From Cokeromyces recurvatus (lineage: Eukaryota > Mucoromycota > Mucoromycetes > Mucorales > Mucoraceae): DNA of 64,000 nucleotides. This document shows positions 56,325 to 64,000 of the stretch, one piece after another; the first letter of the stretch is position 1; each line of letters opens with the position of its first letter. Where the stretch lies: positions 124,001-188,000 of the forward strand of contig NW_026251423.1 in assembly GCF_025118155.1 (NCBI RefSeq), read 5' to 3'. The notes below the pieces were generated by a model, which did no database searches, was not told where the DNA came from, and saw only the letters and a program-made list of their open reading frames with translations. The position numbers and the translations under genes were made by a program.

Positions 56325-56727
56325 ATATATATACATATATAAAAAAAGGGCTGCTATTCTCTTTTCTTATTATATCATTTCATTCTTCTTTTATATCCTT
56401 CTTTTAACTTCGATCGATAAATAATCATCTTTTTTGACCAGTAAAAACTTCCACTAAAAACTTAAAAAAAATAATAAAAGCTTGGTGAAATATGAATTCA
56501 TTTAATAAAGAGACAGGAAGTAAATTATGATTATTGCATCTTCTTCTTATCCTACTTTGATGTAATACGTGTATTATTATCAAGAAGTCAATCTTACTTC
56601 TTTACTTTATCTATGGACAGTAGGGTAGGGTACAATTCATCCTCATATTACGTAATAAATAGAATTCTATTATTATATCATCTATAAGCTAAATCGTCTT
56701 TATTGTGATGTATGATGTATTGGTATA
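56325..56727. other. Upstream region of HDHD3-like gene and 3' flank of RCF1
   Basis: About 400 bp of AT-rich DNA with no gene seen. Confidence 0.5.
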
Positions 56728-57169
56728 CTATTTATTATCTTCTTGCTGTTCTTTGGCTTCTTTTTGTTCTTTATATTGATAATAGAGTGATCCTCCAACC
56801 ATAGCTAATACAGTAAAACCTTGTGCAGCCACTATTACGTAATATAAAATAATTATTACTACATGTTATATAAATATTTATATATATCCAACCTCGAAGA
56901 CGAAACATTTGATTCGTATAAGTTCTATTTCCTGTTTTAACACCTACTGCAGCCGCAATTAAGGCAAATGTTGTTAGAGCTACGCCTAAAAAAATAAATA
57001 AATAAGTTAATGTAATTCATCATAATATAATAAGCAAAATAAAAAATAAACCTGCTGGTACAAGTGGCTCTTCTTTAGCCTTTCTCTTTATTTTTTCTAA
57101 TGCTGTCTCTCCTTCCATTGCTCTTCTCATTCTATTAATATCCTCTCTTGAATACTCTTTACTTGACAT
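56728..57169 (-). CDS. RCF1: Respiratory supercomplex factor 1 (HIG1 domain)
   Basis: Three exons (57169..57052, 56985..56893, 56831..56728) give 104 aa. A charged N-terminus (EYSREDINRMRRAMEGETAL) is followed by KIKRKAKEEPLVPAGVALTT, the QRRxR-less HIG1 hairpin of two membrane helices (ALTTFALIAAAVGVKTGNR and AQGFTVLAMVGGSLYYQY) and an acidic/Gln tail. The PLVPAG and R...AQGFTV...GG..YY signatures identify the family. Rcf1 sits in the inner mitochondrial membrane and supports complex III-IV supercomplexes. The donor of intron 2 is the weak GTTGGA, but phase and motif continuity support it. Confidence 0.9.
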
Positions 57170-57438
57170 TGTTCTAAATTTCACAAACAATATAAAATAA
57201 AATAAAGAAAGTGAAATCTATAAGAAAAAAAAAAAGAAAAAGAAAAAGCAACGGGTGTTTACATATATATTCTGGGGTAATCGAAAAAAAAAAATAATAC
57301 TAATAAGCGGCGCCTACAGTATTAATGCTTCCGTTATAATTTATAATTTATTTTATTTTTTATTTTATTTTTTTATTTTTGGTAAAACAGAAAAATTATT
57401 ATACCACAAGTCGGCAACAGGCTCTTAAATCTCGGGTT

Positions 57439-57444
57439 TATAAA
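57439..57444 (+). promoter_or_regulatory. TATA box of the U6 gene
   Basis: TATAAA 31-36 bp upstream of the predicted U6 start, the spacing expected for Pol III type 3 promoters. Confidence 0.7.
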
Positions 57445-57474
57445 GAAAATTTTTGTGTTAAAATTAATTGACAT

Positions 57475-57499
57475 GTTCTACGGGACCTCTGTCACTTAT

Positions 57500-57531
<32 letters not shown>

Positions 57532-57590
57532 GGCCCCTGCACAAGGATGACACTAAATCTCTGAGAAGGATGCTCTACGGAGCACTATTT
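57475..57590 (+). ncRNA. U6 spliceosomal snRNA
   Basis: The core is unmistakable: ATTGGAACGATACAGAGAAG with the ACAGAGA box, then GATTAGCATGGCCCCTGC with the AGC triad and internal stem-loop region, and AAGGATGACAC. A 5' stem-loop GTTC-TACG-GGAC opens the RNA, and a T-run starting at 57588 serves as Pol III terminator. After AAGGATGACAC the usual short 3' end is replaced by a longer tail containing a second hairpin, TGCTC-TACG-GAGCA, just before the terminator. U6 forms the spliceosome active site, consistent with the intron-rich genes here. Exact ends are inferred (5' from the hairpin and TATA spacing). Confidence 0.92.
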
Positions 57591-57702
57591 TTTTTTTCTT
57601 TCTTTCTTTGAAAAGACATGAATACTTGTTAATCATCATTACATTTTTATGAATTTACCTTATCTTCATTTATAATAATACACTTGATTAGTTTTATTCT
57701 TT

Positions 57703-58086
57703 CTAAAGTTTTTTTTTCTTTTCAACTAATACTGCAATAATAATGGTATAAATGATAATAGTAATAATACAAATAGCAGGTATAAGGAATCGAACCACTT
57801 GAATAGGTGCACATGTTAATCTTTATATTAATGATTATTTAACTTGTATTAAAAAGAAAAGGGAAAGGAAAGGAAAGGGAAGAAATAAATAACTGCCTTT
57901 TATTATACATTACCTTAAAAAAGTCCAAGTACTTGTTCGTTTATGATGTTCTGGCATAAAATAAGGATCTTCATCGTCATCATCGCTCTCTGCATATGAT
58001 ATAAATTCAATGGCTTCTTCTTGTTCATTATCTGAAGCTTCCTCAGGTTGTTGTGAAAGTAATCCATATTCTTCATCTAATATCAT
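57703..58086 (-). CDS. Small acidic protein with C-terminal membrane helix
   Basis: Two exons (58086..57914, 57820..57703) give 96 aa. The first ~50 residues are acidic (EEASDNEQEEAIEF, AESDDDDEDPYFMPEHH). Splicing (AG|GTAATG..AAAG) adds a single hydrophobic helix VVRFLIPAICIITIIIYTII and a short basic end EKKKKL, so it looks like a tail-anchored or single-pass membrane protein with cytosolic N-terminus. No family recognised; the KKKKL end might act as an ER-retrieval-like signal. Open frame across the splice and the sensible topology support it. The start upstream at 58185 would add a hydrophobic Phe-rich stretch and is less likely. Confidence 0.6.
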
Positions 58087-58641
58087 CTTGATTTTATTTA
58101 TCAAGGAAAAAAAAAATGAAAAGAAGAAGAAAAAAAAGGGAAACGTCATTGTTTCCAAGTGAGATAATAATAAAAATTTAAACACAAGACTATTATTTGT
58201 TATTCAAAGGGAAAAAAAAATATGTCCATGATTGTTCTCAGGCTCTTGTTTATGAAAAAAAAATGAAATCAAATCAAGACTTTCCTTTATGAACTTAAAG
58301 CTATTCATTTTCACGTATTGTGTAGTCTTTATAATCATAGTTTACACTTCAAAAAAAAAAAGTATATATTTATATCAACCTTTATTTATTTATGCAATTA
58401 AAATAGATTTATTTATTTATTTTTTGCATAGATCCTCTATTCTGTTAAACATGGACTGTCTTCTTGTAAATCTTTTTTACTAAACTAAACTTAAAAAAAA
58501 AAAATAGTAAGTTTTGGAAACTAAAGGAAGGCGGTAATTTAAAAGAAAAAAACAAGAATGACACGTATTAAAATAAAAAGAGTTTTTTTTTATATTTTTT
58601 TTTTTTTCTTTTTTCTTCCTTAATAAATATTATATATAAAA
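58087..58641. promoter_or_regulatory. Divergent upstream region, cyclophilin promoter
   Basis: 555 bp between divergent ATGs. T-rich stretch with TTTTCTTTTTTC near 58600-58620 and TATATATAAA at 58631-58640 directly before the cyclophilin ATG. Confidence 0.45.
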
Positions 58642-59312
58642 ATGTCTAACCCTAAGGTCTTCTTCGATGTCTCTGCTAACGGTGAACCTCTTGGCGTAAG
58701 TAATCATAAATGATAAGAATAAAGGAAGAAGGAAAAAAAAAAAAAAAAAAGTATGAGCTTTGTTCAGATAAAGACTGATTTGTGACATAGCGTATCGTTA
58801 TGGAATTGAGAGCTGATGTTGTTCCCAAGACTGCTGAAAACTTCCGTGCTCTCTGTACTGGTGAAAAGGGTTATGGTTACAAGGGTTGTACTTTCCACCG
58901 TGTTATTCCTGATTTCATGCTTCAAGGTGGTGACTTTACTAACCACAATGGTACTGGTGGTAAGTCTATCTATGGTGCTAAGTTTGCTGATGAAAACTTC
59001 TCTCTTAAGCACACTGGTCCCGGTAACCTTTCTATGGCCAATGCTGGTCCTAACACTAACGGTTCTCAATTCTTCATTACCACCGTTAAGACCACTTGGT
59101 TGGATGGAAAGCACGTTGTCTTTGGTCAAGTCACTGAAGGGTAAACAATATCTCTATTTATTTTGTTTTTTTTTATTTATTGTTCTAATTGGGGCTTTTT
59201 TTTTTCTTTTCTTTTCTTTAGTATGGATGTTGTTAGCAAGATTGAATCTTTCGGTACTGGTTCTGGTCGCACTACCAAGAAGATTGTTATTGATAACTGT
59301 GGTCAACTTTAA
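58642..59312 (+). CDS. CPR1: Cyclophilin A (peptidyl-prolyl cis-trans isomerase)
   Basis: Three exons (58642..58695, 58791..59140, 59222..59312) give 164 aa, the standard single-domain length without targeting signals, so cytosolic. Active-site residues are all visible: [16 protein letters not shown] (catalytic Arg, Phe, Met, Gln), [22 protein letters not shown] [16 protein letters not shown], and the cyclosporin-binding Trp in [10 protein letters not shown]. It catalyses proline isomerisation and is the cyclosporin A receptor that inhibits calcineurin. Codons are strongly biased to C-ending forms (GGT, AAC, CTT, AAG), as in other highly expressed genes of the window. Confidence 0.98.
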
Positions 59313-59422
59313 ATAAATAAAGCCATGCTTAAACAATAATTTTTTTTTTTCTTTAAAAAAATAAAATAAAATAAAATTTTCGTATTACGCGTTCTTTTAT
59401 ATTCACATATAAATATTCTAAA

Positions 59423-59708
59423 ATGTCAGCTATTAAAGGTGTCTTAATTGACTTGAGTGGAACTATTCATATTGATACAAAGGTTATTCCCGGGGCAATT
59501 GAAGCTATTCAACGCTTAAAGGAAAGTAAAATACCTTTCAAGTAAGTATGAAAGCCTTGAATTGATTTACTTTTTTTTTTTTTTTTATTTCATTTGGCTC
59601 ATCGCTCTCAAGATTTGCAACTAATACTACTAAAGTGTCTTCAAAAAAGTTGGTTCAAAAATTAACAAATCTCGGATTTAATGTTGAAGAGAAAGATGTA
59701 AAATAATT

Positions 59709-59756
<48 letters not shown>

Positions 59757-60279
59757 ATGCCACCTTGCTTTACTATTCATCATATATTTTTATTTTTTTT
59801 CAGGTATTTACATCCTTATCAGCTTGTCATGATTTGATTAAAACAAGCCATTTGCGGTATTACAAATGATTGATGAACGAGTTGTATTTTTACATAATAA
59901 TAATTAAAATTGATTACTACTATTAGGCCTATGCTATTTATGGAAGACGCTGCTATGGAGGAATTTAAAGAGATTGATACAAATAATCCAAATGCTGTCG
60001 TTATCGGTTTAGCTCCTTCTAAATTTAATTACAATCAGGTAGTATAGCCCCCCTTTATAAACAAACATATACTTTATACTTATTTAGTGTTCTATAATAA
60101 CAATAATAGTTGAATGATGCATTCCGTTTATTAACTTCTGATCCAAATCATGGTATTCCTTTGATTGCTGTTCATAAAGCAAAGTATTTTGCTGATAAAG
60201 ATGAAAAGCTGTCACTAGGTCCTGGAGGATTTGTACAAGGTTTAATAAGACATAATAATAATATAAAACTACTCTCCCC

Positions 60280-60316
<37 letters not shown>

Positions 60317-60797
60317 AATATAAATGTGTATACACATAAAGATGAAATTAACAGCCATTATAGTACTTGAATTTGCTACTGGTATAACTGCCAAGGTTGT
60401 TGGTAAGCCTACTGTTGATTTCTTTAAATTGGCCCTTAAGCAAATGTAAATTTATATGAAAGAAAGGGGTATTATATGGATGTATCTATTTATTTATTGA
60501 ATGACTTTTATTATAGTGATATGGAGAATAGACCACAAGAGGTGGCTATTATTGGCGATGACGTTATAAATGACCTTGGAGGAGGTGCTCAAGAGTTAGG
60601 CTTACATCGCTTTTTAGGTAAATAAAGAAGAAGATTTTTTTTTTTTTGCCATATGCATGATATTAAAATCCTCTTATTCATTAGTACAAACTGGAAAGTA
60701 TCGTGAAGAAGATAGTAAAGCAAGTGAAAATGTAAATGTATTCAAGTCAGTAGTTGAGGCCATTGATTATATCATTGATCAATATAATCATCCTTAA
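59423..60797 (+). CDS. HAD-superfamily hydrolase, HDHD2/LHPP-like
   Basis: Eight exons (59423..59541, 59613..59697, 59804..59856, 59927..60038, 60110..60239, 60364..60445, 60517..60617, 60685..60797) give 264 aa, matching HDHD2. Motif I is [13 protein letters not shown] with the nucleophilic Asp and the Ser typical of this branch; motif [11 protein letters not shown]; the C2-type cap lies between ([13 protein letters not shown] to [12 protein letters not shown]); Lys in [10 protein letters not shown]; motif [20 protein letters not shown]. It probably dephosphorylates a small molecule, or a phosphohistidine/lysine as claimed for LHPP. A 41-bp or longer A tract sits in intron 2 and another in intron 5. 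Only 110 bp separate it from cyclophilin. Confidence 0.92.
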
Positions 60798-60965
60798 TAA
60801 GGAGTGAGAGAGTAGTCATACAACAATTCCTTTTTTTTTTTTTTCTCAGTCTTATTACAATTATTGTTCTTTTTATTAAAAAAAATATATACATTTATAT
60901 ACACATATACATCGTGTTTTAATTAATCATTCTTAAACTTATATAACTCAATATCTTAATTATAC

Positions 60966-61564
60966 ATGTCGGGAATGGATCCTCAACAACGACGATCCAG
61001 TTTTCGTAATTCCTCTCCTAACACTATAATGATGAATTCGGAGCTCAAAGTAGGGATGCGGGCTCAGGTACAAGGCAAGATGGGATGGATTCGCTTTGTA
61101 GGCATTACGAGTTTTCAAACAGGCAAATGGATAGGTATTGAACTAGACGAGCCACAAGGGAAAAATAGTGGTGTCGTTCAGGGTAAACGTTATTTTGAGT
61201 GTAAAACCAATCATGGTGTCTTCGTTAGACCAAGTCAAGTCAAACTTATTCATAATCCTTCGTTAACTACTACTACTACTACTACCTCAATGTCGCCATT
61301 AGAACAAGAGACCTCATCATTGACGACGAAAGCAATACCTTCATCATCACGTATAAGTCGATTACCTAATTTAATGAATCGAAAGAGCAGCACCATCCTT
61401 TCCACTCAGCCCAAATCAGTGTCCATCACACCTAAAAAAAATAAAACACCCTTAATGAGTCAAAACAATGTCCAACAAGAAGAGATGGAGGTGAACAAAG
61501 AAGAGGATTCTTCATTATCCGTCTCTGAAGAAATCATTCCATCTTCTTCTTCTTCTTCTTCTAT

Positions 61565-61595
<31 letters not shown>

Positions 61596-64000
61596 CTTCC
61601 TCCTCCTCCACAACAAAGTTATGGTTCACTTTTATCTATTCATAAATCAGATCCTATCATTTCCTTTAAAGAATACGAAGAACTTCGTCTGAAACTTAAA
61701 ATACTTGAAGCAAAACGGCAAGAAGACCGTGAACGATATCGTGAATATGAAAAGATCAAAGAAGAAGCAGAACAATTCTTGACGTTAAGAAACAAGTTAC
61801 AAGATAAGATTAGTGAATTACAACGAGAGTTGAGAGAGACAAGACGAGAACTGAAGGAGTCGAATGATGAAAAGGAAAATTATGAAGTAAAATACAATGA
61901 TGTTATTGAGTCGTTGGAGATGATCACGTTAGATAAGGAAGTAGCTGAAGAACGAGCAGAACACTTGCAACAAGAAGTGAATGTGCTGAAAGATAAAATT
62001 GAGGAGATTGGGGTTGATTTAGATGTATTAAGAAAAGAAGCGGATATAATAAATCGTGTTTCTTCTGAAGGTGGTGGAGATCAAAAGACATCTTTAGAGT
62101 TTATTCAATTAGAAAGACATAATGAAAGATTAAAAGAAGCTTTGGTGAGGTAATATTTAATTGTAGACGTTTTTTTTTTTTTTTTTTTTTTTATCTTACG
62201 TGTTGCTTTATTATAGATTACGTGATGCAACTACAGCTCGTGAAAATGAACTTTGTGATAGAATCAAGGAATTGGAAAAGGAAAGCTATGTATTAGACGA
62301 TGTGAAAAAACAATACGATAAAATACATAATAAGCTCGAATTATCAGAATTGACGATTGAAGAACTTAAGCAACGTTTGGATGATGCTCTGGGAGCTGAA
62401 GATTTAGTTGAGCAATTAACAGAGAAAAATTTGAGTTTAACAGAAAAAATAGAAGAGATGCATCTAATTATTGAGGATTTGGAAGCCCTTAAAGAACTTG
62501 CAGATGAACTAGAAGAGAATCATATTGAAAATGAAAAGCAGTTACAAGCTGAAATTGGTAAAATAGATGAAAAAAAAAAAAAAAAGAGAGAGAGAGAGAA
62601 ACAGACTTCTGATAGATATGTTCTATATTTCAGATCATAGAGATATGCTACTACGTGAACAGCTAGAACGTCTTCGATCCTCAGAAGAAACTAACGCAGA
62701 TTACGAGACCACAATTCAGCAATTCCGTGAGCTGGTTACAACTTTACAAAACGATTTAGAACAGTTACGCTTTAAGGAAGTAAGTCAACAATCAGAGAAG
62801 CAAACATTAAGCAGTCAGTCACAAGCTATGATGTCCCTTCATATGCAATTACAATCTACTGTAATGAAAGCACAAGCAAAAGCAATTGACCTAGAACTAC
62901 GTAAATTGGATGCTGCTCAAGCCAATGATCGACTTAATTGTATTCAGCCTTATTTACCCGATTCATTCTTCAGGACCGAAAATGATGCCATATCATGTCT
63001 GTTGTTATTTAAACGGCTCGTATTTAAGACAGAATTGATTATCAAGCATTTAGATCAAAATTATCCAATTAGTGAAAAAATCATGGACATTGTGCCTGAA
63101 AGTCTTATTGCTGTCTGTGAGATGCGTCAGCGTGCAGGATGGTTGAGCGACATAAGTAAACGATTTGTGACATTTATTAAAAATTGTCAGCCTGCCATGT
63201 TTATCAAGATGGGACAGGTCTATCATGATTTAATGGGTGCAGAAAGACGATTGACGAGTCTTGTTGAATTGATGCGCATGAATGAGATCAATGAATTAGA
63301 ATGTGTAGTTGAGTTACAACGTATTATCGCTCAATTAGAGCATTTAAGTGAAATTCACTTAGTACAAAATGAGGCTAATCATTTTGATCAATTCTTTGGA
63401 TTAACAAGAGCTTTAGATTTAAATGCAGATCGAATAATTGTAGAGCTAACTTTTGTTAAGCAAGCGTTAGATTGTCCAACCCAAAATGAAAGTAATGACG
63501 AAAAAAAAAATGACAAAGAAAGATTGATATTTGTTATTCATTATATTTGGTTTTTAGATATAAATATAATTGAAGGACGCCAAACATTAGACTACGATTA
63601 TTTAGAACCACTAGGTCGACTTGTTTCTCAAGCTAAAAATAGTAAGGTGTTGGCAAAGTAAGTTGAGGATAAGATTTCTATAACAGAGTAGTGCAACTAA
63701 ATGTATGAATTTGGTTAGGAAAATAGTGCGCCAGTTAGAAGATTTGTCAGAGCAAGCATTAACCTTAAGACCAGAATACCTTCATCAATTCAGAATGTTA
63801 TTTGCCATCAGTTCCAAACTTGGAAAATTTTGTTATGAAACATATAAACAAATTTCAGCTTATATAAGTGCTAAAATGGATAGCAAAGAAGATATCAGCC
63901 TAAGTATGATTCAGCAAATCGTTTATAATAAGGCAGATGAGGTTCTTGAAATTGCTGAAAGTTCCATGTGGGAAGCTTGTTTAAAAACACTAAAATCTCT
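60966..64000 (+). CDS. NIP100: Dynactin subunit 1 (p150Glued), 3' end outside the window
   Basis: Partial. Exons 60966..62149, 62217..62557, 62634..63491, 63558..63657 and 63719 onward; the open frame runs past the last base. The CAP-Gly domain covers residues 27-95 (LKVGMRAQVQGKMGWIRFVG, KWIGIELDEPQGKNSGVVQG, RYFECKTNHGVFVRPSQVKL); the normally invariant GKNDG motif reads GKNSG. A Ser/Thr-rich basic linker follows (to ~235), then long coiled coils (about 240-395 and 400-600), then the conserved dynactin domain (LPDSFFRTENDAISCLLLFK, LVFKTELIIKHL). It links dynein to microtubules for retrograde transport. The 66-nt segment 63492..63557 is taken as an intron but is stop-free and in frame. Confidence 0.92.

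Noticed and set aside
57775..57830. tRNA gene on the minus strand (GGTTCGATTCC B-box word)
   Set aside because: No A box or cloverleaf can be drawn upstream, the T stem does not pair, and the word lies inside codons of the second exon of the 96-aa membrane protein.
58764..59316. Additional frames in both directions across cyclophilin A
   Set aside because: They overlap a clear multi-motif enzyme and arise from its biased codons.

Overview
The window is a piece of nuclear genome from an early-diverging fungus, most likely a Mucoromycota/Mucorales species. Evidence read from the sequence: very AT-rich DNA, densely packed genes cut by many short GT..AG introns (mostly 50-120 bp), frequent long A/T homopolymers, a U6 snRNA with a Pol III TATA box, and a fungal gene set (velvet regulator, Rna14, Sds3, Rcf1, proteinase K-like subtilase). 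The species cannot be named from the sequence alone. Exon joins were made by hand from reading frame, splice signals and family conservation.

Layout. 1-9 kb: secreted subtilase, NOC4 (40S ribosome biogenesis), an unknown signal-peptide protein, mitochondrial aspartate aminotransferase. 9.8-16 kb: an SDR oxidoreductase divergent from a TMEM256/DUF423 membrane protein, a small unknown gene, a mitochondrial ICT1-type GGQ peptidyl-tRNA hydrolase, and poly(A)-binding protein. 16.5-25 kb: a decayed accessory stretch with an Old Yellow Enzyme pseudogene and a broken DDE transposase split by a solo LTR (5-bp target duplication), followed by a second LTR-like insertion. Embedded in it is an intact same-strand pair, CLYBL-type lyase and AUH-type enoyl-CoA hydratase. 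25-30.6 kb: MnmE and EngB-type GTPases from a 188-bp divergent promoter, then a velvet-domain regulator. 33-44.6 kb: Sds3, Sds22, three-unit polyubiquitin, Rna14, and an Msb1-like gene. 47-55 kb: TALE homeobox gene and YTH-domain (m6A-reader type) gene flanking 4.4 kb of non-coding DNA. 55-64 kb: HDHD3-like HAD phosphatase, RCF1, U6 snRNA, a 96-aa tail-anchored-type protein, cyclophilin A, HDHD2-like HAD phosphatase, and the 5' part of dynactin p150, which runs off the end.

How the genes relate. Several products act in mitochondria: aspartate aminotransferase, ICT1-type hydrolase, MnmE, probably the EngB-type GTPase, RCF1, and probably CLYBL and AUH. Others act in nuclear RNA processing or decoding (U6, Rna14, Pab1, YTH). 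Most neighbours look like chance eukaryotic neighbours. The exception is CLYBL + AUH-type hydratase, whose known activities are consecutive steps (itaconyl-CoA to citramalyl-CoA to acetyl-CoA + pyruvate). I found no clear undescribed system; the items most worth checking are that pair, the U6 gene with an extra 3' hairpin, the YTH protein with an altered aromatic cage, and the nested solo LTR.
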